A DNA stretch of 64,000 bases from Vicia villosa (taxonomy: Eukaryota; Streptophyta; Magnoliopsida; Fabales; Fabaceae), in the NCBI RefSeq assembly GCF_029867415.1, contig NC_081181.1, positions 76,418,144-76,482,143 of the forward strand, written 5' to 3'. Below the pieces are notes generated by a model. The model worked only from the letters and a program-made list of their open reading frames with translations. It was not told the DNA's origin and did no database searches. Numbering within the stretch: position 1 is the first letter of the stretch; each line of letters begins with the position of its first letter. Shown here in pieces: positions 1 through 11,689 of the stretch. A program made the position numbers and the translations under genes.

Positions 1-822
1 ATATTGATGATTCAAAACCTCAAAAGTCATGGTTGACCAAAATTCTCCAAAAGTCAATGGTGATCTTGTACAGTTGACTTTTTCAGACGAATCGCGTTTC
101 TGGAGATTTCAGATGAAACAGGCTATCCTCACCAAATGAATGGTATGAATGGATCACATTGAAGCATTAGAGGATATTGAGCCATGGTTTGAGTTGTGGC
201 ACCATGTCCTGATTAAAAAGTCAGCTGTTTAGTGAATTAGGTCAAAAACCCTAATTGTCGACCTGATGAAATTGATGACTGTGGATCTTGAGGATGATTT
301 GAGGATGATTGAAACCTTTGATTGACTCCCTGGGGATTTTTAGGGTTTCCCAAATGTGGTCCCTGATTTTAGTCCCTGATAGTTCAAAACCCTAATTCTG
401 ATGACTTGAAATTTCACTCTTGATCAATCCTTGTGTAGGATATGTTATGAGCCAATAGATTAGGTCAAAATGATGCACTTGGGATCTTGATATCATGTCC
501 CAATTCATTAGGTCAAATCCTGAGCAAAAATCAGGAGTATGCTAGCTTCAGTCAAAACCCTAATCTGGTTGATTCAGAGTCTTTGAGCTTGTTGAAATGA
601 ATCTCTGAGGATCAAATATTGATTATTGATGAAGATGATTCATTTGAGATGAAGGGAGAACAAAACCCTAATTGGTTGTTACTTGTACTGATGAGTGATT
701 TCTTGATTAAACCCTGCTGGGTCACAAGTAGCAAACACAAGCTATGCAATTTGTTAGAGATGCAAATGATGCATATGCAAATGATATGAGGTGGTATCTT
801 AGGTCAAAAATTGGGTATGACA
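1..822 (-). repeat. 3' LTR of the Ogre element, partial
   Basis: The segment matches 43241-44096 closely and ends in ATGACA at 822, i.e. it begins TGTCATACCC when read on the minus strand. The PPT abuts it at 823. The rest of this LTR lies left of the window. Compared with the 5' LTR copy it lacks a ~35-40 bp stretch present near 43535-43575. Confidence 0.93.
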
Positions 823-831
823 GATGCCCCT
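823..831 (-). other. Polypurine tract of the Ogre element
   Basis: On the minus strand AGGGGCATC directly precedes the LTR terminus TGTCATACCC. The same nine bases sit at the same place in the nested element (13544-13552). PPTs prime plus-strand DNA synthesis in LTR retrotransposons. Confidence 0.8.
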
Positions 832-902
832 ATTTAAGTTTCTTCAACCTGAGACATGAAGATTGAAAATCTTCGTTTTGATAGGGTGGAAGAGACTTAA
901 AT
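832..902 (-). other. PPT-proximal stem-loop (Ogre)
   Basis: Arms 832-849 and 885-902 are inverted repeats (16 of 18 positions complementary) and the first arm ends exactly at the PPT. Inside the loop a second hairpin (858-874) has a perfect 7-bp stem, GAAGATT/AATCTTC. A counterpart with partly different arm sequence lies next to the PPT of the nested element, which suggests the fold is maintained. No function is known to me. Confidence 0.55.
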
Positions 903-1119
903 ATCAGAAGACGCGATATTTGGACCTAAGATACCAAAATTGCGAATGATGCAAGGATATCTCTACCGAGGGATATCAATAACTGACTCCACTGGGGAGA
1001 AGAGATTGGGAAGGATGCCTCAATCCGTTTTAGGAAGAGAATCCATTTTTTCTTCGGGAAAGCAAGTGTATTCTTCACCGGGGAATGATAGCTTTGTAAG
1101 AAAAGCTTACCTATCGACA

Positions 1120-1375
1120 TTACCGACTATCAGCACGGGGATAGACTTGTTAATAATGCGAAGGTGAAAGGTATGAAACTGTATTACCGACTATCAGCAT
1201 GGTGATAGACTTGACAAGGTAAAAACAGTTTCAAAGGTTTGGTTAATATTACCGACTATCAGCCTTGTGATAGACATGTTAAATAATATAACCAGAACAA
1301 AAGGTTACCGACTACCAGCCTCGTGATAGTGGTTTTGAAGACATGATCAATTATCAGCCGAGTGATAAAATGATC
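1120..1375 (-). repeat. Diverged tandem repeat in the Ogre 3' UTR
   Basis: The phrase ACCGACTATCAGC followed by GTGATAGAC recurs at about 1121, 1184, 1250 and 1306, with a degenerate fifth unit near 1350 (spacing 56-66 bp). It is at the position where Ogre elements are known to carry hypervariable 3' UTR tandem repeats. It is unrelated in sequence to the minisatellite of the nested element. Confidence 0.7.
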
Positions 1376-1796
1376 CTGGAGACTTTGCTAGGGAAATTAC
1401 TGGTTATTCAGCCTTGTGAACAGTAATAAGGCCCTGATTGTCAAATGGTCTTCGTGATTGATTTCCTTGAGAGGAAAAGTCTTTTGGAAGAGACATAAGC
1501 TGCTCAGATGATGAGGCTATTGCTTATTGTCTGTTTTTCACGACTCTGTTTGAGGAATCGGAATTTGAATCTCTGGCAAAGACAGGGTTCTAACCAAGAA
1601 TGATTTGGAAAGAAGTGGTCAAATAAGACTTTGTACCCATGAGGAATGAACTCAACTGGGAATTTTCTCCTTTGTTTTGAGAGGAGAAACTAAAGCAACC
1701 TTCTTCCACGAGGAATAATCTCAGTGGGGAACTGGAGAAAGAAGATATTCTTTCTGCTTATGGGTGACAACCTACTGGAGAGATGACACGCCCATA

Positions 1797-1862
1797 CCTG
1801 TTTCTCTTTTTTTTTTCTTTTTCTTTTTTTCTTTTTTTTTCTTTTTTCTTTTCTTTTTTTTT
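1797..1862. repeat. Pyrimidine-rich low-complexity tract
   Basis: About 65 bases of T with interspersed C on the plus strand (purine-rich on the element's coding strand). It lies in the 3' UTR well away from the PPT and is probably simple-sequence expansion. Confidence 0.85.
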
Positions 1863-2832
1863 GGGATAGATATATCCTGAACAAGTGATTTTTTAAAGCA
1901 GATATTAAAAAATGCAAGAATGCATAAATGATGCAAATATGTATGAATGATGAATGTCATGAATGTAGCATGCATACTGACGATACTGACAGACAAAGAA
2001 GTATATACTGGAGAAGGACCGACGTCGCAATACAACCAGATACTTGGCAAATGTTCTTCAACACGGTGTAGATAACACAGGTGATGAATGGAGCTGCATG
2101 TTTTAAACTTTTCTGGGGAAGATGATCATCTTTTGAGATGGAAGAACTTCTTCACTAGAGATGGAAAGGTCTTCGCCACTGGGGATAAAAGACTTTCTTT
2201 ACTGGGGATAGAAGAGCTTTTCCTATCATAATCTTTTATTCATTCCTATGGAGATAGCTATTGATGTTCCTTCTGTTGTTCACAACTCAAAGGAGAATTT
2301 TCGCTTTTATTTTGAAAAAGTGAAGTAAATTCATTTAAAACTTTTTCTTTTTTTTTCTTTCAAAAATGAATAACACAATTAAAGCGTCATTTTGCAAGCT
2401 AAAAGAAATTAGAGATTGCAAACAAATGGGCACAAGGCTCAAATTTATTTAATAGGATGGAAAGCAGCTAAAGGCGTGATTCCATGGAGTATTTACAAAA
2501 GTTGGAAACGGCAATTATGCGGAAAAGGCTACATTGAAAGCAATAACCACTATTCCCTCTAACAACTTTGAGTTCCAACTGTGTTTGTCGCTTCAGATTG
2601 GCGATGATTTGATTGAAGATCCTTTGATGAGAAAGACTCTTCAGGTGACGAAGTACGGACTGATGCAGTTACTCTTCAGGTTTTCAATCTACCAGGATGA
2701 ATTTTTTCTGTTTATTGTCTCTAATTTTTGCCTGGACCGCCCTTTCGGGTTTTCAGTCCACCGAGACGCTCATTTTTGCCTAAGTCGCCCTTTGCGGGTT
2801 TTCGACTTACCGAGCTGTTCTTTTGTTCTTTT

Positions 2833-3687
2833 TTAGACAAAGTATTTCTTGACTGCATCAGCATTGACAGGATGTGGGAGTTCATCACCATCCATGGTTG
2901 CAAGAGTCATGGCGCCGCCAGAAAATGTTCTTTTGACAACATACGGGCCTTCGTAATTAGGAGACCATTTGCCCCTAGAATCTGGTTGAAAATACAAGAT
3001 CTTTTTAAGCACGAGGTCGCCTTCTTGAAATTCACGAGGTCGAACCTTTTTGTTGAAAGCTTGTTTCATCCTTGCTTGGTATAACTGTCCATGGCATAGA
3101 GCAGTCATACGTTTTTCTTCGATTAAGTTCAACTGATCGTATCTGCTTTGACACCATTCAGCCTCTGATAACTTAGTCTCCATGAGGACTCTCATTGATG
3201 GGATTTCAACTTCCACGGGGAGCACAGCTTCCATGCCGTATACTAGAGAAAAGGGAGTTGCCCCTATTGAAGTACGCACTGAAGTACGGTACCCATGTAA
3301 AGCAAATGGCAGCATTTCATGCCAGTCTTTGTAAGTAACGACCATTTTCTGGACGATCTTCTTAATGTTCTTGTTAGCGGCTTCAACGGCGCCGTTCATT
3401 TTTGGTCTGTAAGGAGAAGAGTTATGATGCTCAATCTTGAATTCCTCACACAATTCTTCCATCATTTTGTTGTTCAAGTTTGAACCATTGTAAGTAATGA
3501 TCTTGCTGGGAATACCATATCGGCAAATGATGTTATTCTTGATAAACCTCACAACCACTTGTCTTGTAACATTGGCGTAAGATGCTGCTTCAACCCATTT
3601 TGTGATGTAATCAATTGCTACCAAGATGAAACGATGACCGTTTGAAGCTTTTGGTTCAATCATTCCAATCATGTCGATACCCCACAT
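2833..3687 (-). pseudogene. pol: Ogre integrase catalytic core and C-terminus (frameshifted off the pol ORF, inactive)
   Basis: This 284-aa reading frame holds the retroviral-type integrase core and C-terminal part of the Ogre polyprotein. Integrase inserts the cDNA into the genome in the nucleus, using a D,D-35-E triad. The first Asp (WGIDMIG, residues 1-7) and the Glu (MNGAVEAANKN, near residue 102) are visible. The second Asp, normally in a TDNG motif, is replaced by Tyr (ITYNGSN, near residue 65). Downstream are a GPY/F-like module (YEGPYVVKR) and the C-terminus VKKYFV. The frame is offset from the upstream RT frame by a one-base indel in an A-run near 3716-3719. Either lesion alone should abolish integration. 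Confidence 0.88.
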
Positions 3688-6307
3688 GGAGAAAGGCCAC
3701 GGAGATGAGAGAACGTTTTAGTAGAGTCGGTGGCACATGGATCTTATCTGCGTAGATCTGGCACTTGTGACATCTCTTCGCATGTTTATAACAGTCAGAT
3801 TCCACTGTCAACCAATAGTATCCTGCCCTTAAGATTTTCTTGGACATTGCATGCCCATTTGAATGAGTTCCAAAGGACCCTTCATGCACTTCATGCATTA
3901 ACATGTCTGCTTCGTGTCTGTCCACACATCTGAGTAAAACCATGTCGAAATTTCTTTTGTATAGCACATCTCCATTCAGGAAGAAACTGCCAGAAAGTCT
4001 CCTTAGAGTTTTCTTATCTTTGTTTGATGCCCCAAGCGGGTACTCTTGAGTTTGAAGGAAGCGTTTGATGTCGTGGAACCACGGTTTATCATCGATGACT
4101 GCTTCAGTTGCAAACACATAGGCGGGCCTTTCAAGGCGCGTAATTCTGACTTTAGGCATATCGTTCCAATGATTGACTTTGAACATGGAAGATAGAGTAG
4201 CCAAGGCGTCTGCCATTCGATTCTGATCTCGAGGTATATGATGCAATTCAACCTTGTTGAAGAAAGTCAACAGACGTCTTGCATAATCTCTGTAAGGAAT
4301 CAAGCCAGGGTGGTAAGTTTCCCACTTGTCTTTGATTTGGTTGATCACGAGGGCTGAATCTCCATATATGTCTAGGATCTTGATCCTTAAGTCAATGGCT
4401 TCTTCGAGACCCATGATACAAGCTTCATATTCTGCGATGTTGTTGGTACAATCAAATAGCAATCTGGCGGAGAACGGGATATGAGTACCTTTGGGAGTGA
4501 TGATGATTGCCCCAATTCCATTGCCAAAAGCGTTCACTGCTCCATCAAAAATTAGGCCCCATCTTGATCCAGGATCAGGACCTTCTTCAGGTAATGGTTC
4601 GTCACAATCTTTCATCTTCAAGTACAAGACATCTTCATCAGGAAAGTCAAACTTGAGAGATTGATACTCATTAATTGGTTGATGCGCCAAATGATCGGCG
4701 AGAATGCTTCCTTTGACCGTTTTTTGAGCACGGTATTCAATGTCATATTCGGATAACAGCATTTGCCACCGGGCAATCCTTCCTGTTAAGGCAGGCTTTT
4801 CAAAGACATACTTGATCGGATCCATTTTGGAGATTAACCAAGTAGTATTGTTGATCATGTATTGGCGGAGACGTTTTGAAGCCCAAGCCAAAGCACAACA
4901 TGTTTTTTCGAGCATGGAGTAACGAGACTCACATTCTGTGAATTTCTTACTCAAGTAATAGATGGCATGCTCCTTCTTACCGGTTTCATCTTGCTGTCCA
5001 AGCATACAACCCATGGATTCTTCTAACACGGTAAGGTACATGATTAATGGTCTTCCTTCAACTGGAGGAATCAATATTGGTGGTTCTAACAGGTACTCTT
5101 TGATACTGTCGAACGCTTTCTGGCAATCTTCAGTCCATACAACCCCTTGATCTTTGCGGAGAAGCTTGAAAATTGGCCCACAAGTAGCAGTCATCTGAGA
5201 GATAAATCTGGAGTTATAGTTCAATCGTCCGAGAAATCCTCTTACTTGCTTTTCAGTCTTTGGTGCAGGCATCTCTTGAATAGCTCTGACTTTGTCGGGA
5301 TCTACTTCAATACCTCTTTGGCTGACAATGAAACCCAAGAGTTTTCCAGATCTAACCCCAAAAGTACATTTGTTAGGATTTAAGCGAAGCTGATATTTCC
5401 TTAGTCGTTGAAACAACTTCAAAAGGTATTCAATATGTTCTTCTTCTGTGCTGGACTTGGCTATCATGTCGTCCACATAAACTTCAATTTCTTTATACAT
5501 CATATCATGGAAGAGAGTAGTCATTGCCCTTTGGTAAGTTGCGCCTACATTCTTCAGTCCAAATGGCATCACTTTGTAGCAAAAGGTACCCCATGGGGTG
5601 ATGAAAGATGTCTTCTCCATGTCTTCAGGAGCCATCTTAATCTGATTATAACCGGAGAACCCGTCCACGAAGGAAAAGACGTTGAACTTAGCGGTGTTAT
5701 CAACCAGCATGTCAATATGTGGTAATGGAAAGTCATCTTTTGGACTGGCCTTGTTCAAGTCACGGTAGTCAACACACATTCTGACTTTGCCATCTTTCTT
5801 CGGAACTGGCACTATGTTGGCCAACCATTGAGGATACTCCGAGGTGACAAGAAAACCTGCGTCGAGCTGTTTTTGAACTTCCACTTTGATCTTGTTAGCC
5901 ATATCAGGGTGAGTCCTTCGTAATTTCTGCTTAACTGGCGGACATTCTGGCTTCAATGGCAAGTAATGCTGAACAATATTGGTATCCAACCCAGGCATGT
6001 CTTGGTAGGACCAGGCAAACACGTCAATATATTCTTTGAGAAGGTCTGTCAACTTACTCTTGATATCAGTATCAAGCAGCGATCCAATGGTCACTTCTTT
6101 TTTGTCTTCTTCAGAACCCAAGTTGATCTTTTCCAGAGGCTCTTTGTGAGGCAGAATGGCTCTTTCCTCGTGCTTAAGTAATCGAGAGATCTCGTCCGGG
6201 ATCTCCTCTTCTTCCTCTTCTTCGGCTTCGAACACAGGAAACTCAAAGTTGGGAGAGGGCATAGGGTTATTGCATTCAATGGGTTTATCAATAGTAAATC
6301 TGCACAT
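3656..6307 (-). pseudogene. pol: Ogre reverse transcriptase-RNase H-integrase N-terminus
   Basis: The polyprotein segment that copies element RNA into DNA. In the open frame that runs from 6424, the region from residue 40 (6307) reads like the usual start of the exon after the Ogre intron. RT core: KKDGKVRMCVDYRDLNKAS, VDGFSGYNQ (residue ~255), MPFGLKNVGATYQ and the catalytic YVDDM (residue ~318). A first RNase H follows (~475-590), then a second, archaeal-type RNase H of the Tat lineage (LIFDGAVNAFGNG ~625; DALATLSS ~740). The integrase zinc domain (HEVHEGSFGTH...CHKC, ~845-895) follows. The frame then breaks near 3716 and ends spuriously at 3656. RT and RNase H look intact, so the damage is confined to integrase. 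A possible splice acceptor AG is at 6300-6301. Confidence 0.9.
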
Positions 6308-6693
6308 GTGATTTATATTTATTTCAGAAAATTTATGAATGCAAGAGTGTATGCAGATTTTTTTGAAAAAGTTTTTTTTTTTTTTATTTTGGTTTTTTAG
6401 GATTACCATTTCCAGAAAAAGCAAAAATAAAACATATAATGTAGGGAATTCAAAATGATACTTTATTTATGATTCATTTTTGAAACAAAGCCCTAACCAC
6501 AAACTCATTTGTCTTGGGCAGGACAAAGAGGGAAACTTTTAAAACAAAGCCCTATACACAAAGTTATTTGGGCGGAACATTTAAAAGCGAAGCCCTATAA
6601 AACATCTCTCTGCTTTGGGCAAGGCAGGAGGTCAAAATAACAGCGAGGTGATTACTTTGAGCGGCGAACAACGTTCGGAACGTCGACAGCTTT
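6300..6693 (-). other. Probable Ogre intron region between pro and RT
   Basis: The gag-pro ORF stops at 6694 and the conserved pol exon begins near 6300, leaving about 390 bases with stops and an A/T-rich stretch near 6370-6385. Ogre elements are known to carry an intron here whose removal joins pro to RT. Reading minus, TGTGCAG at 6306-6300 is a plausible acceptor after a pyrimidine-containing stretch. Several GT dinucleotides near 6670-6720 could be donors and I cannot choose among them. Confidence 0.6.
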
Positions 6694-9600
6694 CTAGTAG
6701 CAACGAACTCCTCTGTGTATTATGTATTCAGGAAAATTCTCCTCAGAATGATCTTCAGTATTGACATTGACCGCTGGTCGAGCAGGATTTGAAGGTCCTG
6801 GTTTGTCAACCTTGTTCTTTGTAGAGTTGAAACGGTCTTCTTCTACTTCTTGAAGAGCATAAGACGAGTCACAATCTTCAGAATTTTCAGGATGTATTTC
6901 CCAGTCTCCAGGATGAAGAGACTCATTGTCAGCAACACTTTCTGAGTCAACTGCGGGGTCATCTTCCCCTTCATCTTCAAAAATGGCATTTATGTGATAA
7001 TAACCATCTTCAGGATTATAAACCTTGGCAGATGCATTGAAGCTGAAATCTTCAGTAATTTCAGGCTGCTGAGAAAATTGACAGGGCTGATAAGCCTCTT
7101 CTGGTTGACTATGATATTCACAGGAATCTCCCCATCCAGTTGGTTGGATATCCTCAATCGCAATCTTTGAACTTTCAGGCGCAGTGTATTTCACCATATA
7201 ATCAAATTTTCCACTTGGTTGTCCCAATGTGTCCCAGATTTCTGCAGGAATAGGCTCAGTTTCGTTGCCTTTGGATTTCTGTGACGGAGGATATGGTTCT
7301 TCCTGAGATATGTATCCCGAGTCATTGAGATAACATTTCCATTCTTCTTCAGGATCGGGTAGACCTTCTTCGATACATTCTTCGATAAGGACATTAACCT
7401 CTTGAGGAATTGGGTTAAGGAATCCTCCACTAATGAATGTTTCTTTGATCGGACGAAGGGTTTCATCCTTCTTTGTGCAGTTTGAGAGTGTTGGTGAACA
7501 TCCGAGACTTGCTCTACTTTCATTCTTAGTAGGGATCACAACTTGCCCCCAGCCAGTAGTAGTTTCATCTTTCACTACTTTTACTGCCTCTTTGTAAGAA
7601 GAGATTGATGCTTTCTTCTTGGAAGATTCGTCTTCTAAAGAGAGACCTTGGAACTGAGTTCCTTCCACATCATCAGCACTGATAAAAGAGAAATTGGATA
7701 CGTGACTCACCATTAAGGCTTGTTCCCCACTTATTGTTACCAATTTTCCATTTGTTACAAATTTTAACTTTTGATGGAGCGTAGACGTTACTGCCCCTGC
7801 TTCATGGATCCATGGTCGTCCTAACAAACAACTATAAGCAGCCTGAATGTCCATGACCTGGAAGGTGATTTGGAATGTATGTGGACCAATTGTCATGGGA
7901 AGATTGACTTCACCGATAACAGATTTTCGCGATCCATCAAATGCTTTGACAACTACACCACTGAACTTCATAGGCATTCCTTGGTAAGACAAACGAGCAA
8001 GAGTCGTCTTTGGCATCACATTCCAGGAAGATCCGGTGTCTACCAACACATTGGACAAAGAGTCTGACTGACAGTTCATAGAAATGTGCAAAGCAAGATT
8101 GTGATTTTTACCCTCCTCGGGGAGTTCTTCATCACAGAAGCTTAAATTGTTACAAGCTGTTATATTGGCTATTATCCCATCAAAGTGATCAACAGTCACA
8201 TCATGATCTACAAAAGCTTGATCCAAGACCTTCATCAGAGCTTCCCTGTGGGCTTCTGAGTTTAAAAGCAATAACAGTATGGAGATCTTCGAAGGAGTCT
8301 GCATAAGCTGATCCACAATCTTATATTCACTTCTTTTGATAAGTTTCAAAATTTCATCAAAGTCAGGATTCACATTGGTTCCACTGGACTGACCAACATC
8401 AACGTTTGTATTACTGACATGAGTTTCCTCAGGATTCCCTACTTGTGTATTGACAAGATTTTGCCCGGTTGCAGGAGTAACAGGCTGCTTTGGAGGTAGT
8501 GGAGTATACACACGTCCACTTCTTGTTACACGACTTACATCAGCGATGTTCACGACAGATGAAAGAGTAGGTAAAGGAACTTCTTGTCCATCCTTTATCA
8601 TTGTTGCATTGTAGTTGTAAGGAACTGCCTTGTCAGAGTTATAAGGAACAGGTCCAGGTAGACAAATGATCAAAGGAGCAATAGGAACCTTCGGCTTGTT
8701 GTAAGTAACTTCCATGCGCTCAGGCATGTTGAAATGAGGAACGATGACGTTAACTGTAGGCATTTCTGAGTTGATATCTGAGACTAAAAGCTCATGCGGA
8801 TAACATCCTATCATGTTAACTTCATTTTCATCCCTATTTCTGTAGATCTGAATAGTACCATTATCCAGCAGTACTTGGAGATCTCTTCTCACAATCGAAC
8901 ATCCGTGAGGATCCACACAACATATTATACAGGAACCATATTGATGCTGGCGAAAACTCGGCCCCCGACAAAGAGTGGCGTGCATTTGTACCAAATCTGC
9001 TCTTGAGTAATTGATATTATAGACTCGGTATGGACCAGGACATCCGTACACCATATTTACAACATGCCCTCCATGATTGGGCAGTGGATTTTCTTGCACA
9101 TTCGGATTCAAATTTCTGAAAGAGAGGAGATTAGATCTAACCAACCTCTGAACTTCATATTTCAAAGCTATGCAATGCTCAAGATCATGGCCAGGTGCTC
9201 CTTGATGATAAGGGCATGAGACCTCAGCTTTGTACCACCATGGGAGTCTCTCAGGTACTGGTGGTGGTGCTTTAGTTTGAATAAGGCCTCTTTCAATCAG
9301 TGCAGGGTACAATTCTGTGTAGGTCATCGGAATCGGATCGAACTGCGGAGCTCTTTGCACACGATTCTGATTGTTGTTAAGTTGTTGAGCCTGTTGTCGA
9401 GGCTGTTGTTGTTGAAACTGCGGGGTAAATCCCGGATTCGGTGTTGTATTAACGACTGGCGCAATAGCAGAAATCTGTTGTTGACGACTGACATTTCCTC
9501 TTGACTTTCCTTGGGACACCATGTCAACACTTTGTTCTTTCTTCTTTTGGAAACCACCTCCGAACTTTTTGGTTCCGCTTGAAGATCCACCTTCTTTAGT

Positions 9601-9927
9601 TAGACGTCCGGTTCGGACTCCTTCTTCTAGACGCATCCCCATGTTTACCATTTCGGTGAAATCACTTGGAGCACTAGCAATCATGCGTTCATAATAAAAC
9701 AGACTAAGAGTATTCAAGAAGATCTTCGTCATCTCTTTCTCTTTTAACGGTGGATTAATCTGAGCAGCAGTTTCTCTCCATCGTTGGGCATACTCTTTGA
9801 AAGCTTCATGATCTTTCTGAGCCATGGATCGAAGTTGATCTCTGTCTGGAGCCATATCCGAGTTGTATTTGTATTGTCGGACAAAGGCCTCGCCTAGGTC
9901 GTTGAAAGTCCGAATATTGGTGCTATC
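6694..9927 (-). CDS. gag-pro: Ogre gag-protease ORF, 3' portion (split by nested insertion)
   Basis: Continuation of the Gag polyprotein plus aspartic protease; Gag forms the particle and the protease cleaves it. The open frame runs without a stop from the insertion site (9927) to 6694, 1077 residues in this part. Early Gag residues include QRWRETAAQINPP. A zinc-finger-like C-X2-H-X5-H-X4-C motif (CPYHQGAPGHDLEHC) lies near 9200. The protease active site reads VDTGSSWNVMP near 8040, about residue 605 from the internal Met at 9855. The C-terminal ~300 residues are acidic and low-complexity. The upstream 5' part of the gene is at 36663-37420. Counting one copy of the CTATC duplication, the two parts total a multiple of three (1329 codons including stop), so the nested insertion is the only visible disruption. 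Confidence 0.9.
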   Translation of the reverse strand, partial: DSTNIRTFNDLGEAFVRQYKYNSDMAPDRDQLRSMAQKDHEAFKEYAQRWRETAAQINPPLKEKEMTKIFLNTLSLFYYERMIASAPSDFTEMVNMGMRLEEGVRTGRLTKEGGSSSGTKKFGGGFQKKKEQSVDMVSQGKSRGNVSRQQQISAIAPVVNTTPNPGFTPQFQQQQPRQQAQQLNNNQNRVQRAPQFDPIPMTYTELYPALIERGLIQTKAPPPVPERLPWWYKAEVSCPYHQGAPGHDLEHCIALKYEVQRLVRSNLLSFRNLNPNVQENPLPNHGGHVVNMVYGCPGPYRVYNINYSRADLVQMHATLCRGPSFRQHQYGSCIICCVDPHGCSIVRRDLQVLLDNGTIQIYRNRDENEVNMIGCYPHELLVSDINSEMPTVNVIVPHFNMPERMEVTYNKPKVPIAPLIICLPGPVPYNSDKAVPYNYNATMIKDGQEVPLPTLSSVVNIADVSRVTRSGRVYTPLPPKQPVTPATGQNLVNTQVGNPEETHVSNTNVDVGQSSGTNVNPDFDEILKLIKRSEYKIVDQLMQTPSKISILLLLLNSEAHREALMKVLDQAFVDHDVTVDHFDGIIANITACNNLSFCDEELPEEGKNHNLALHISMNCQSDSLSNVLVDTGSSWNVMPKTTLARLSYQGMPMKFSGVVVKAFDGSRKSVIGEVNLPMTIGPHTFQITFQVMDIQAAYSCLLGRPWIHEAGAVTSTLHQKLKFVTNGKLVTISGEQALMVSHVSNFSFISADDVEGTQFQGLSLEDESSKKKASISSYKEAVKVVKDETTTGWGQVVIPTKNESRASLGCSPTLSNCTKKDETLRPIKETFISGGFLNPIPQEVNVLIEECIEEGLPDPEEEWKCYLNDSGYISQEEPYPPSQKSKGNETEPIPAEIWDTLGQPSGKFDYMVKYTAPESSKIAIEDIQPTGWGDSCEYHSQPEEAYQPCQFSQQPEITEDFSFNASAKVYNPEDGYYHINAIFEDEGEDDPAVDSESVADNESLHPGDWEIHPENSEDCDSSYALQEVEEDRFNSTKNKVDKPGPSNPARPAVNVNTEDHSEENFPEYIIHRGVRCY
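9923..9927. repeat. Target-site duplication CTATC (left)
   Basis: CTATC immediately precedes the LTR terminus TGTAGCGGGG at 9928 and recurs at 36663-36667 after the third LTR. Five bases is the usual Ty3/gypsy duplication. It brackets the whole three-LTR structure, so the structure came from one insertion event. Confidence 0.95.
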
Positions 9928-11689
9928 TGTAGCGGGGAAAATCTGATATCGAAGCCATGGGATTGACTCGAATCAATATTCCGTTTTGAAATCGCCACCG
10001 CGCTTTATTTTTTCAAAGGAAAAGGGAAAAGAACGAAAAACCCAAAGTTTTGTTTTTTTTTTAAAACAAGAAAGAGATCTCAGGTACGGGTGTTGATTAT
10101 ATGAGGGGAAGGTTTAAAGCACCCCTCATATCCGTGGTACTCCACGGGAACCTTTTTGAAAATCTGTGTTGTGTGTGTGCTAAAAAACGGTTTGTTTTAT
10201 TTTCAAAATAAGCTCGGCAAAGCGTTAAGCTTTGGGCCTACATACCTCCTCGGTGCAATGGAGAAGTCAGAGCTAATGTAGTTCCGCTTTTTGGGAAAAA
10301 CGTTTTAAAAACGAATAAACACTTTGGTGTCGTTAGAGAGAAATACTCAGCCATTGATCTTGAGCATGAGAACAAACAAGTTCTTTGCATCGCAAATGAA
10401 AGAAGGGCTCCAACTCAGATAAAATCAACGAGTATGCCACTAGCTCTCTCACGCGGAAAAGATCTCGTTATTATCAATCAATTTCAAAATCGTGGGGTAT
10501 AACCACTCGTTTCGACAGTTAACGGTGTCTAAACTTTTGAAGAAAAGCCACTAAGGGCGAAAGATATTTTTAAGAAAAAGGTTTTGAAAAGGTTTGCAAA
10601 CATAAGAATATTTTGGAAAAAGGGAGAAGATTTTGAAAATTTAAGAATGGGAGGAGATGAAGAGGCTAACCTAATTGCATAAAATAAAAGCTAAGGAAAG
10701 AAACGGTCTAACCAAATAAGAAGCCAACACTCGACATTAAGGGCCAAGGTAGTTTTCCCATCCTTTGGATTTATCAATACCAACACATTAACACTTGGGG
10801 ATCCAGATGAACTTATTGTCTTAGCACCATTTTTCATTAAGCATATTAAGATTCTGACGAAAATCGGGCAGAGTAACGGCTGTTTTCGGGTAAAATCCTT
10901 ATCTCAATGCCTTGGAATTAACCATCAAGGGCTTTCAAGAAAATACCTGCACACATAAACATACAACAGAACAATGCCAGACAGACAGAACAATCACAGG
11001 ATAGCAATAGAATGAGTCCAGAGGTACTAGGTCCATAAGTCCGAATCTCCAAAGCGCTAGGGATAGTAACTGATAGTCCAAAGAGAGCCTTATGTATTTT
11101 TTAGATTTTTGTTATTTATTAGCGTTTTAGCGAAAAAATAAAGTATGGTCCAAGTGGACAAAAGAAAAATAACAGAAGCATAAACATATGTCCAAGTGGA
11201 CAAAGAGAAAATGACGGAAGGTAAATATGATGAAATGATAAAGTAAAGCGATAAGGCGAGAAATATAAAGAGCGGTAATATAAAGAGCGGTAATATAAAG
11301 GTGCGGAAATTAAAGTTAGTTGTTAAATGTTAAAGATAACCATCTTGAAACTTGTCAAGTATGTTATCAAAGTTAGTATGAAGATCTATGGTGAGTGAAT
11401 GATGTACTCGGATTTAAAGTCAATGGGGCTTATCAGAAGCTTGATAAAATCATAGCGACTACACGATAAAAACCTCCACAAGTCTTAAATCAACCGCATA
11501 CAATTCTCTTCCACATTTGATCTTTTTTATTCGGGACACGAAATATTGCGCTATGTTAAGCAGATCGCCAAGTGATTTATGTAGAAATCACCCTACAACG
11601 AGGCCGGTCAAAACTTTATGTGCTAATGCATGCGAGAAGAACGATATGTAGATCGCCTTCCGAAAGCAATACCGCACGAAAAGAAAATA

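Larger units (their letters stand above)
823..2832 (-). other. 3' untranslated region of the Ogre element
   Basis: About 2 kb between the integrase stop and the 3' LTR without a convincing ORF. It contains spaced repeats at 1120-1375 and a pyrimidine-rich tract at 1797-1862. A stretch near 2725-2820 (phrases such as TTTTGCCTAAGTCGCCC) has a clear counterpart in the nested element near 17300-17400, so both 3' UTRs share ancestry. The lysine-rich ORFs through the pyrimidine tract are composition artefacts. Confidence 0.8.

Noticed and set aside
1690..2050. Lysine-rich ORFs on the minus strand
   Set aside because: They read through a T/C low-complexity tract in a retrotransposon 3' UTR.
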